The position numbers and the translations under genes were made by a program. The notes beneath the pieces are model-generated. The model searched no databases. It worked only from the letters and a program-made list of their open reading frames with translations, and was not told the origin of the DNA. Positions 9,055 to 16,647 of a stretch of 64,000 nucleotides of DNA are shown here, one piece after another. The stretch lies in contig NZ_CP114902.1 in assembly GCF_027497235.1 (NCBI RefSeq), positions 5,978,001 to 6,042,000 of the forward strand, in the 5' to 3' direction. The DNA is from Micromonospora sp. WMMD1128 (GTDB taxonomy: Bacteria > Actinomycetota > Actinomycetes > Mycobacteriales > Micromonosporaceae). Within the stretch, counting starts at the first letter, position 1, and the number at the start of each line of letters is the position of its first letter.

Positions 9055-9570
9055 GTGACCACAAGCCTCGACCGCCGCCTGGCCGCGGTCCTCGTGCTGG
9101 CCCTGGCCCTGGCCCTGGCCGGCTGCGCGAGCCCGGAGAAGGAAGCCGCCGTGCCCGACCCCACCGGATCCACCGGCGCCGCGCCGGAGCCCTCCCCAAC
9201 CGCGCCGAGCCCGGCCGTATCGAGCCCGGCAACCCCGGCCCCGGCAACCCCGGCCCCGGCCGCCTCCTCCGGCCGGCCCCCGCTCTCCACCACCGACCTG
9301 CCGACGCTCCGGCCACCGACCGGGCCGCCACGGCACCCGACCGACCAGCGCAAGCCGAACGTCCTCGCCGGCCGGATCAGCGACGGCGGTGCCGGCCCCT
9401 GCTACACGCTCGTCACCGACGACGGCCAGGAGCACGCCCTGTACGGCCCGGACCAGGGCACCTGGCCCGCCGGCACCTGGGTCCGGGTCACGGTCGGCCC
9501 GGCGCCGGAGGGCGTCGCATGCGGGCCGGGCCGGCTGGTCGGCCTGCTGCGCATCGAACGCGTGGCCTGA
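9055..9570 (+). CDS. Small Pro/Ala-rich lipoprotein
   Basis: 171 aa from the GTG at 9055; the frame is open upstream but would run through the terminator hairpin, so the later start is preferred. The N-terminus has Arg residues, a hydrophobic core and the lipobox LALAGC, so it should be diacylated on Cys and anchored outside the membrane. A Pro/Ala/Ser/Thr-rich linker of about 70 residues follows, then a compact C-terminal part with two Cys (GPCYTLV, GVACGPG) that may form a disulfide. The function is not recognised. Confidence 0.75.
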   Translation: MTTSLDRRLAAVLVLALALALAGCASPEKEAAVPDPTGSTGAAPEPSPTAPSPAVSSPATPAPATPAPAASSGRPPLSTTDLPTLRPPTGPPRHPTDQRKPNVLAGRISDGGAGPCYTLVTDDGQEHALYGPDQGTWPAGTWVRVTVGPAPEGVACGPGRLVGLLRIERVA

Positions 9571-9644
9571 CCGCGCACCCCGACTCCGCCCGGAGAAACC
9601 CCTGATCCTGCCCACCTGCGGGGCCGGTGGGCAGCCGGCGGCCC

Positions 9645-9650
9645 TAGGCT
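9645..9650 (+). promoter_or_regulatory. -10 element of a leaderless promoter (alpha/beta hydrolase)
   Basis: TAGGCT is followed by 7 nt and the ATG at 9658. There is no Shine-Dalgarno sequence, so the transcript probably starts at or near the ATG. Confidence 0.5.
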
Positions 9651-9657
9651 GTGCCTC

Positions 9658-10590
9658 ATGACCGACCAGCGCGGCGGACCCGCCGACGAGTCCTGCGTCC
9701 TGCCCGAGGGGCCGTGGACGCACCGGTTCGTCGGCGCCAACGGCAGCCGGTTCCACGTCGTCGAGGCGGGCACCGGCCCGATGGTGCTCTTCCTGCACGG
9801 CTTCCCGGAATACTGGTACGCCTGGCACGAGATGCTGCCGGCCGTCGCCGACGCCGGCTTCCGCGCGGTCGCCGTCGACCTGCGCGGTTACGGCGCGAGC
9901 GACAAGCCACCCCGGGGGTACGACGGTTACACGCTCGCCGCCGACGTGGCCGGCCTGATCCGGGCGTTGGGCGAGCGGTCGACCACAGTGGTCGGCACCG
10001 GCGTGGGCGGGCTGATCGGCTGGACCGCCGCATCGTTCCACCCCACCCTGGTACGCCGACTCGTGGTGCTCGGCGCGCCGCACCCGCTCCGGCTGCGGGC
10101 CGCCATCGTCGCCGACCCGCGCGGGCAGTTCGCCTCGGCCACCGCGACGCTGAAGTTCCAGCTCCCCCGCTACGAGCACGTGCTGACCCGGGACGGCGCC
10201 GCCGAGGTGACGGAGATGCTGCGCCGTTGGGGCGGGCCGCACTGGGTGGACGGCCCCGAATTCGCCGACTACGCCAGGTGCTGCCGGATGGCGATGCAGA
10301 TCCCGCAGGCCGCGTTCTGCGCGCTGGAGGGCTACCGCTGGGCGTTCCGCTCGGCGCTGCGACTGCACGGCTACCGGTTCGTCAAGCTGATGCAGAAGCC
10401 GCTCGTCACGCCGACCCTGCAACTGCACGGCGCGCTGGACCGCGCGTCCCTCCCCCGCACCGCGCAGGGCTCCGGCCGCTACGTCAGCGCGCCGTACGAG
10501 TGGCGGCTGCTCGACGGCGTGGGCCACTTCCCGCACGTGGAGGCCCGGGACGTGGTGCTCGGCGAGATCCTGCGGTGGGCGAAGTCCTGA
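9658..10590 (+). CDS. Alpha/beta hydrolase (epoxide hydrolase-like), nucleophile missing
   Basis: 310 aa. The fold is clear from the oxyanion-hole motif HGFPE (about 47-51), DLRGYGASDKP (74-84) and the C-terminal GVGHFPHVE with His290; Asp261 is the likely acid. At the nucleophile elbow, where epoxide hydrolases read GHDWGG and esterases GxSxG, this protein has G113-T-G115-V-G117-G. Gly replaces the Asp or Ser, so ordinary hydrolase chemistry is unlikely. It ends 1 nt before the convergent 10592-10957 gene. The role is unknown. Confidence 0.8.
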   Translation: MTDQRGGPADESCVLPEGPWTHRFVGANGSRFHVVEAGTGPMVLFLHGFPEYWYAWHEMLPAVADAGFRAVAVDLRGYGASDKPPRGYDGYTLAADVAGLIRALGERSTTVVGTGVGGLIGWTAASFHPTLVRRLVVLGAPHPLRLRAAIVADPRGQFASATATLKFQLPRYEHVLTRDGAAEVTEMLRRWGGPHWVDGPEFADYARCCRMAMQIPQAAFCALEGYRWAFRSALRLHGYRFVKLMQKPLVTPTLQLHGALDRASLPRTAQGSGRYVSAPYEWRLLDGVGHFPHVEARDVVLGEILRWAKS

Positions 10591-10591
10591 C

Positions 10592-10957
10592 TCAGACCCG
10601 CTGCTCGCCCAGCCCGACCACCTCGGTCGCGGGCGCCCAACCCTGGTAGACGCCGAAGTCGAACGCCTCCAGACCCATCGCCTCCGCCACCGGCCAACGC
10701 CCACCCGTGTACTCGACCCGCAGCCAGCCCTCGTGCTCGGCCAGCACGATGAACGGCTGCCCCTGCCAGGTGCAGGTGGTCCGCACGTACGCCAGATCGT
10801 CGACCTCGGCCGCCGGCACCACCCGGACGTACCGGCCGGGGCGTGCCTCGGTGAAACCCTCGTCGGGGTCGGGCTGGTAGAGACGGATGTCGTCGCCGTC
10901 CGGGCTGGCCTGGTATTCCCGGCCCCGCCAGCGCGCCACATAGCCGTCGCGGGTCAC
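10592..10957 (-). CDS. Conserved hypothetical protein next to the SseB-domain gene
   Basis: 121 aa. The GTG start overlaps the TGA of the upstream SseB-domain gene (GTGA), so the two are translationally coupled. The sequence is compact and beta-rich, with no signal peptide or membrane segment, and many aromatic/acidic residues (YARWRGREYQASPDGDD, YTGGRWPVAE). It looks like a small cytosolic domain that works with its upstream partner near the type VII secretion genes. The family is not recognised. Confidence 0.75.
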   Translation of the reverse strand: MTRDGYVARWRGREYQASPDGDDIRLYQPDPDEGFTEARPGRYVRVVPAAEVDDLAYVRTTCTWQGQPFIVLAEHEGWLRVEYTGGRWPVAEAMGLEAFDFGVYQGWAPATEVVGLGEQRV

Positions 10958-13900
10958 GCCTGGTCCGCCTTCTGCCAGCGCAGCGCGTCGGTGTCGAGCG
11001 TCGCGACGAGCCGGGCGTCCCCGTCGGCGCCGATCCGCCACAGCTGCGCACCGTGCGGCAGCCGGGCACTGTCCACCTTGAACTCGGCGATCACGTCGCT
11101 GTTCTCGCTCGGCGCGAAGCCGTTGCCGCGGAACGGCGGACGCTCGATCACCCAGCCCTCCATCGCCCGCATCGCGGCCTCGTTCTGCCCGCCGTACGGG
11201 ATCCGGTAGAGGCTCGGCCGGTAGGCCGGCCAGCGCAGCAGGTAGAGCTCCTCGTCGGCGCGGGAGAACGGGGAACCGGGATGGCCGAGACCGAGCGCGT
11301 CGTACAGCTCCGCCGGGGTACGCAGGTGCGCCAGCTCGCCGGCCCGGTGCACGAAGCCGGAGACCCGGTCGTAGCCGCGCTCCAGGTAGTAGGCGAGTTG
11401 GCTCGCCGCGACCGCCTTCTGCATGGTCACCGGCGGGCTCGGCGGCGTCGCCGCCGTATTCCGGCGGGGCTCGGCGGCCGGCGCCGGCCCGGAGGCGGAC
11501 GGTTCCGGCTCGGTCTCCGGGTCGTCGCCGAGCCCCACCTCGGCGGCCCAGTTCGCGAGCGCCAGCACCTGTTCCCCCGGGTACGCCGCGCCGACCAGGC
11601 TGCCCGGGTTGATGAGGAACGACCAGTTCTCGTCCGGCCAGCACCGGATCAGCTGGACGAACTTGACCCGGATCGTGTCGACGGGTCCCTCCGTGTGTTC
11701 GGCGAGCCGCTCCGGCGAGGTGTAGACCGCCACGTAGCGCACCCCGTCGACGGTCTCCGTGCGCCAGGCGAAACCCGGGTCACCGGGACGGCTGCCCGGT
11801 GCCGAGTCGAACGCCACCGGCAGCATCACCCGGGCCAGCAGCAGCGTGGTGAGGAACCCGTCCGCGTTCCCGCTGCCGGTCGCCGCCAGCAACTCCTCCT
11901 CCACCGTGTTCGCCGGCACGAAGTCCGGCTCCGCCGGCTCCGCCCGGGGAGCCGTCACCCGCTGGTCGACGGTCCGCTCCGCAGTGCCGGGGACGTGGGG
12001 CGGCTCCGTCGGCGCAGCCGACGGAGCGAACAGCGACGCGGTCGGCTCGCCCGACGACCCCGGCGCGAAGTGCGCGGTGGTCGGCTCGCCGGGCGACGCA
12101 GGCGTGAACAGCGCGGTGGTCGGCTCGTCCGGGGACGCCGACGCGAACAGCGGCACCGTCGGCTCGGCCGGCGACGCGGGTGGGCGTAGCGCGGTGGTCG
12201 GCTCGTCGGGCGACGCGGGCTCGAACAGCGACACCGTCGGCTCGTCGGGCGACGACACCGGATCGAACAGCGACGCAGTGGGTTCGCCGGGCGACGCGGG
12301 CTCGGACAACGCCACCGTCGGCTCACCGGACGACGCCACCGGATCGAACAGCGACGCCGACGGCGCGCCGGGCGAGGCGGGCGCGAAGAGCGCGGTGGTC
12401 GGCTCGCCGGACGCCGACGGCGCGAACAGCGGCACCGTCGGCTCGGCCGGCGACACCGGTTCGAACAACGATGCGGTGCGCTCGTCGGCGACTGACGCCG
12501 TCGGGGTCGGCTCGGCCGGGGCCGGCTCGGCCGGGGCCGGCTCGGACAACGGGGTGGTCGGCTGGAACAGCGACACCGTCGGTCCATCGGAGGACACGGG
12601 TGGCCCGGTCAGGTCGCCCGGCTCGGCCGCCGCCCAACCCGCTTTCGGCGGCGGGTCCGGCCAGCCGGAAGTCGCCGTTGCCGGTTCGGCCCCAGACGGC
12701 TCAGGACCGAACGGCTCGGCACGGAGCGACTCGGCACGGGACGACTCGGCACGGGACGGCTCAGGACCGAACGGCCCGGCTTGGAGCGACTCGGCCGTCG
12801 GGCGGTCGTCGGTCCGGGCGGGCTCGTTGAGATCGGCCGCGCCGACCGGGGACGTTACCGGGGGGTCTGCCGGTCGGGGCACGGTCGGCCCGGAGGGGGT
12901 CGCCCACGACGCGGCGGGGCCGGCAGCGTACCCGTCGGCGGCCGGCGGCGTGGACCCGAACTGGCCGGGAATGGTGAGGTCGCGGGCCTCGATGACGGTG
13001 CCCTCGATGACTATCGGGGTGAAGTCACGACGTGACGCGGGCGGCGCGGACACCGGCTCGACGATCGACGGCGGCAGTTCCTCCGTTTCCGCGGGGGCGT
13101 CGAGGGACTCCCAGCGGTCCGCAGGGGTCGGAGCCCACTCGTCCGGCGGCGCGGAGGCGGCCGGCGCGGGCTGCCGGCGGGGCAGCGTCCGGGTGGGGTC
13201 CTCGGCCGGGCGGGCCGGCCGGAACGACGGTGCCGGATCGGCCGGCCGCGGTGCCGGCGTCGGCACGTCCGCCCCCGTCGGGAACGCCCGCGTCGGGTCC
13301 TCGGGCACCGGCTCGTTCAGCGGCCGGCGTCGGGGAAACGGCTGACCACCGGCGAACCGGGAGGGCGGCGTGCCCCGCTCGGCGGACCGGCGGGACGTGT
13401 CGAGCGGGGAGGACCGCCGGGACGGGCGGCCGGAGGTGGGTTCGAAGAAGGATCGGGCTGGTGGCGGCGCCGCCACCGTCGGCGTCTCGTCGACCGCCGC
13501 GGCCCGGCCGGCGGCGAACGGATCCGGCTCGTCCGGCCGGTGGCGCAGGTCGGTGAGCCAGCCGTCAAGCGCGTCGGAGTCGGCGCCCTCGCCGACCCCG
13601 GCCCGGTCGCCACCGTCGCCGGCCGCCGGCCGCGGACGACGAGGCGGTACGGTCGGCACGCGGCGGCCCGGCCCGGGAGCGGTGCGCATCGGCACGGTGG
13701 CGGGCTCGTCGGGCTCCGCCGCCCACCCGCCCCGGCCCCGCGGGACCGACGGCGGTGGACCCAGGGACGGTGGCACCGACGGCGGCGGCACCGAGGGCGG
13801 CGGCACCGACGGTGGCGGGACCAAGGGCGGCGGCACCGACGGCGGCGGCACCGGAGCTGCCGGAACGGAAGCGGCGGGCACCGGGACGGTCGGCGCCTCG

Positions 13901-14367
13901 GGGGCGGGCTCGGGCGTGCCGTTGCGGGCGGCCCGGGTGGCGCTCTCCACCCGCTGCAGCCGGGCCCGGGCACCCATGGTCCGGCCGGGCAGCCGGACAT
14001 CTCCCCGGGAGAGCTGCGCGACATACCAGGCGGGCAGGTAGCCCTCGATCGGCAGGCCCGGGTTGACGGCCAGCCACCACTCCGGGTCGGGCCATCCGGC
14101 GGCCAGGTCCACGTACGGCACCCGGCGGGTGGCGCCCGCGTTCTCACCCAGGCTGGCTCGCAGCGCGGCGACGGAGGTGAACGCCAACACGTGCGTGCGG
14201 CCCCCGGAGGTCCAGGTGCCCCACCCCGCGGTCGACCCGCCGGCGACCGGCAGCACCAGATCGACGTGGGCCAGGACGCGGAAGTATTGCTGCTGGTCCT
14301 GCGCGTGCAGCGCGTCCCGCATCGCCACCTCGGCCTCGGTGGCCGGCTCCCATCCGGTCACGGCCAC
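10954..14367 (-). CDS. Giant SseB-domain protein with repetitive disordered linker
   Basis: 1137 aa, GTG start, ribosome-binding site AAGGAGAG. It has two SseB-like domains, at about residues 10-130 and 795-925 (both with a PYVDLAAGWP/VQLIRCWPDENW-type core and a following NPG motif), and a third conserved domain from about 985 to the end. Between them lie about 650 residues of Pro/Ala/Ser/Glu-rich, surely disordered sequence. This includes a PPPSVPPPxVP block (about 173-208) and about a dozen 14-17 residue repeats of the type SPxEPTxxLFxPA (about 592-790). It is divergent from the mycosin gene and probably belongs to the type VII secretion locus. The role of SseB domains is poorly known. Confidence 0.8.
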   Translation of the reverse strand: MAVTGWEPATEAEVAMRDALHAQDQQQYFRVLAHVDLVLPVAGGSTAGWGTWTSGGRTHVLAFTSVAALRASLGENAGATRRVPYVDLAAGWPDPEWWLAVNPGLPIEGYLPAWYVAQLSRGDVRLPGRTMGARARLQRVESATRAARNGTPEPAPEAPTVPVPAASVPAAPVPPPSVPPPLVPPPSVPPPSVPPPSVPPSLGPPPSVPRGRGGWAAEPDEPATVPMRTAPGPGRRVPTVPPRRPRPAAGDGGDRAGVGEGADSDALDGWLTDLRHRPDEPDPFAAGRAAAVDETPTVAAPPPARSFFEPTSGRPSRRSSPLDTSRRSAERGTPPSRFAGGQPFPRRRPLNEPVPEDPTRAFPTGADVPTPAPRPADPAPSFRPARPAEDPTRTLPRRQPAPAASAPPDEWAPTPADRWESLDAPAETEELPPSIVEPVSAPPASRRDFTPIVIEGTVIEARDLTIPGQFGSTPPAADGYAAGPAASWATPSGPTVPRPADPPVTSPVGAADLNEPARTDDRPTAESLQAGPFGPEPSRAESSRAESLRAEPFGPEPSGAEPATATSGWPDPPPKAGWAAAEPGDLTGPPVSSDGPTVSLFQPTTPLSEPAPAEPAPAEPTPTASVADERTASLFEPVSPAEPTVPLFAPSASGEPTTALFAPASPGAPSASLFDPVASSGEPTVALSEPASPGEPTASLFDPVSSPDEPTVSLFEPASPDEPTTALRPPASPAEPTVPLFASASPDEPTTALFTPASPGEPTTAHFAPGSSGEPTASLFAPSAAPTEPPHVPGTAERTVDQRVTAPRAEPAEPDFVPANTVEEELLAATGSGNADGFLTTLLLARVMLPVAFDSAPGSRPGDPGFAWRTETVDGVRYVAVYTSPERLAEHTEGPVDTIRVKFVQLIRCWPDENWSFLINPGSLVGAAYPGEQVLALANWAAEVGLGDDPETEPEPSASGPAPAAEPRRNTAATPPSPPVTMQKAVAASQLAYYLERGYDRVSGFVHRAGELAHLRTPAELYDALGLGHPGSPFSRADEELYLLRWPAYRPSLYRIPYGGQNEAAMRAMEGWVIERPPFRGNGFAPSENSDVIAEFKVDSARLPHGAQLWRIGADGDARLVATLDTDALRWQKADQA
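11995..12590 (-). repeat. In-gene tandem repeats coding EPTxxLFxPA units
   Basis: Roughly a dozen imperfect in-frame repeats of about 42-51 bp within the SseB-domain gene, each coding a unit such as GEPTASLFDP, DEPTTALFTP or AEPTVPLFAP. Copies differ mainly at third positions and at the hydrophobic pair, suggesting repeated unequal recombination. Length variation among strains is expected. Confidence 0.75.
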
Positions 14368-14513
14368 CTCTCCTTCCGTGCACCGGCCACAGGTATCGCC
14401 TACAACCTACAAGGTGGTAACAAGATCACAATCCCTGGCCATCGACGGTCGGCCCCGGCCTCGATGAGGCGCTAACATCGCGTTCCGGAGTCGACATGTT
14501 ACGGAGGTCGTCG

Positions 14514-15719
14514 ATGCCTCGGCCGTTCACCCACCGGACCGTGGCCACTCTGGCGACCTTCCTCGTCACCGGCCTGCCCGCGGCGCCGGCGGCGGCTCGC
14601 GCGCCGTCCGGCTGCGCCGCCCCGCCCGCGCCGGCCCGCCCGGTGGTCGAGCAGCCGTGGCCCCAGCAACGGTACGCGCCGGACCGGCTCGCCCCGCTCG
14701 CGACCGGCGCCGGCGTGGTGGTGGCGGTGGTGGACTCGGGGGTGGACCGGTCGCACCCGCAGCTCGCCGGCCGGGTGCTGGCGGGCGCCGATTTCCTCGA
14801 CCCGGGCGGGGACGGCACCCGCGACTGCGCCGGGCACGGCACCGGCGTGGCGAGCATCATCGCCGCCACGCCGCGGCCGGGCGTCGCGTTCCACGGGCTC
14901 GCACCGGGCGCGCTCATCCTGCCGGTGCGGGTGAGCGAGCAGCAGGTGGTCGAGGGACGGGAGTCCGGGCGCACGGTCGACGCGGCCGACTTCGCCCGGG
15001 CCGTGCGCTGGGCCGTGGACCACGACGCCGACGTGCTCAACCTCTCGGTCGTGCTGTACGCGGACGACCCGGCCGTGCGCGCCGCGGTCGCCTACGCGGT
15101 GCGGCGGGACGTGGTGGTGGTGGCCGCCGCCGGCAACCTGCACGACAACGGCGATCCCCGGCCCTACCCGGCGGCGTACGACGGGGTGCTCGGCGTCGGC
15201 GCGATCGGGCGGGACGGGGTGCGCGCCGCGTTCTCCCAGACCGGCCCGTACGTCGATCTGGTCGCTCCCGGCAGCGAGGTGCTGATGGCCGCGCCCCGGC
15301 AGGGCCACCACCGGGCCGAGGGGACCAGCTATGCCACCCCGTTCGTGGCCGGCACCGCGGCGTTGCTGCGCCAGTATCGTCCCGGCTTGAGCGCGGCCGA
15401 GGTCGCCGCACGCATCGTCGGCGGCACGGACCCGGCCCCGGGGCGCGGTGAGGGCTACGGCGCCGGGGTGCTCAACCCGTACCGCGCGGTGACCGAGTCG
15501 CCCGGCGGGGCGGGCGCCGCTCGCCGGAATGGCGTCGCGCTCCCGGCCGACCGGCCCGATCCGGCGGCGCTCGACCGTCGCGCCCGCCGCGCCGCGGTGC
15601 GGGAGCGGGCGTTGCTGGTGGCCGGCGTGACCGGTGGCGCGACGGCACTTGTGGCGCTGCTCGCCGTGGTGCTGCCCCGGGGGGCGCGCCGGCGCTGGCG
15701 TCCGGCCGGGCCGGTCTGA
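14514..15719 (+). CDS. mycP: Mycosin, type VII secretion-associated subtilisin protease
   Basis: 401 aa. The ATG at 14514 has GGAGG 6 nt upstream and is preferred over the in-frame ATG at 14496. A signal peptide is followed by an S8 domain with the full triad: Asp74 (VVDSGVD), His108 (CAGHGTGVAS) and Ser272 (EGTSYATPFVAG), plus the oxyanion Asn in AAAGNL. A C-terminal membrane helix (about 375-395) and Arg-rich tail anchor it to the membrane, as in mycosins. In ESX systems mycosin processes substrates and stabilises the secretion complex. Its neighbours (WXG100 genes, eccE) confirm the locus. Confidence 0.92.
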   Translation: MPRPFTHRTVATLATFLVTGLPAAPAAARAPSGCAAPPAPARPVVEQPWPQQRYAPDRLAPLATGAGVVVAVVDSGVDRSHPQLAGRVLAGADFLDPGGDGTRDCAGHGTGVASIIAATPRPGVAFHGLAPGALILPVRVSEQQVVEGRESGRTVDAADFARAVRWAVDHDADVLNLSVVLYADDPAVRAAVAYAVRRDVVVVAAAGNLHDNGDPRPYPAAYDGVLGVGAIGRDGVRAAFSQTGPYVDLVAPGSEVLMAAPRQGHHRAEGTSYATPFVAGTAALLRQYRPGLSAAEVAARIVGGTDPAPGRGEGYGAGVLNPYRAVTESPGGAGAARRNGVALPADRPDPAALDRRARRAAVRERALLVAGVTGGATALVALLAVVLPRGARRRWRPAGPV

Positions 15720-15739
15720 CCGGTCGGACCGCCGGCTCG

Positions 15740-15764
15740 TGGCCCGGGCGCGGCGCCCGGGCCA
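15740..15764. terminator. Bidirectional terminator between mycP and the WXG100 genes
   Basis: Perfect 11-bp stem TGGCCCGGGCG / CGCCCGGGCCA with a 3-nt loop, between the convergent stops at 15719 and 15773. It can serve both strands. Confidence 0.75.
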
Positions 15765-15772
15765 CACCGGAG

Positions 15773-16066
15773 TCAGTGGAACAGGTTGGCGTTGCGCTTC
15801 TCGGTGTCGAGGTAGTCGGACGCGGAATCCTCCACGGCGAGCTTGATGTCGCGCAGCATCGCCTGGAGGTCCTGCGAGGCGGCCCGCCACCGGGACTGTC
15901 GCTGCTCGTACGCCTCGCGGGCCGCGCCGTTCCAGCTCGCCACAAGTGGCGCCGCGTCCCGTTCGAGCTGCCCGAGCTGACTCTCCAGTGTGGTCAGCGC
16001 CCGTTGGATGTCGGCGCCGGCCTGATGCAGGGCGGCGAAGTTGACGACCAGCACACCATGCTCCAT
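15773..16066 (-). CDS. WXG100-family secreted protein (second of pair)
   Basis: 97 aa, the standard size. Two amphipathic helices flank the turn SWNGAAREAY (W-x-G). The C-terminus carries YLDTEKRNANLFH, close to the YxxxD/E export signal of ESX substrates. The ATG has an upstream GGAAAGGA. It should form a heterodimer with the product of the gene just upstream and leave the cell through a type VII secretion system. Confidence 0.9.
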   Translation of the reverse strand: MEHGVLVVNFAALHQAGADIQRALTTLESQLGQLERDAAPLVASWNGAAREAYEQRQSRWRAASQDLQAMLRDIKLAVEDSASDYLDTEKRNANLFH

Positions 16067-16088
16067 CGGTTCGTTCCTTTCCGGAGGT

Positions 16089-16418
16089 CTAGAGCGGCAG
16101 CTGGATGCCGCGGTTGGTGCCCGACACCCGGCCGGCGGCCTCGGTGTCGGAGGCGTCGTAGTGCCGCCCGGCGGTGCGGATCGCGGTGGCCGTCTCGCGC
16201 AGCGCCCGCTGCAGGGCCGTCTGGTCCTGCGCCCACTGCTGCTTGACCTGCTCGAACGAACGCCCACCGGCGCCCCGCCAGGCCTGCTGCAACACCTCCA
16301 GCTCGGCCATCAGGCCGCTGAGCATGGTCTGGAGCGACTGATCGGCCTGCTCGAACTTCGCGGCGGTCTGATGCATCACCGCGGCCTCTGCCTGGGTCTG
16401 GGACATCCCGGACGTCAC
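16089..16418 (-). CDS. WXG100-family secreted protein (first of pair)
   Basis: 109 aa from a GTG preceded by GAGGAG at 6-nt spacing; an internal ATG at 16406 gives 105 aa. The helical hairpin contains the turn AWRGAGGRSF (W-x-G). Residues are mostly Gln/Ala/Glu, as in CFP-10/ESAT-6 relatives. It is 22 nt upstream of its partner and divergent from eccE, with a 229-bp shared promoter region. Predicted role: type VII secretion substrate or partner subunit. Confidence 0.9.
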   Translation of the reverse strand: MTSGMSQTQAEAAVMHQTAAKFEQADQSLQTMLSGLMAELEVLQQAWRGAGGRSFEQVKQQWAQDQTALQRALRETATAIRTAGRHYDASDTEAAGRVSGTNRGIQLPL

Positions 16419-16647
16419 CTCGTCTCCTCGGTCGTGGCTGGCCACCGTGTGGCCACCGTGGACTCGTCGCGCGGCGCTCGCGGCCGCCGGAGGGGAGGGA
16501 GACGGCGGGCGCACGCGTCGACGGTTTTCGTCGCTGACGGTAGCCGCATCACTCCGGTTCTGCTACCCCCCAGCCCTCCCCTGTGGACAACGAGGCCACT
16601 ACGATGAGCCACGGCGACGTCACCCGGCAGCCGGGCGAGGAGGTGCG

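Noticed and set aside
6290..9331. A 1013-codon open frame on the minus strand opposite the second M6 protease
   Set aside because: Val/Arg/Leu-rich shadow of a high-GC gene with clear M6 motifs; it crosses a terminator hairpin.
11759..13345. A 528-codon open frame on the plus strand, Gly/Ser/Asp-rich
   Set aside because: It is antisense to the SseB-domain gene; the composition is the mirror of its Pro/Ala repeats and there is no ribosome-binding site or family match.
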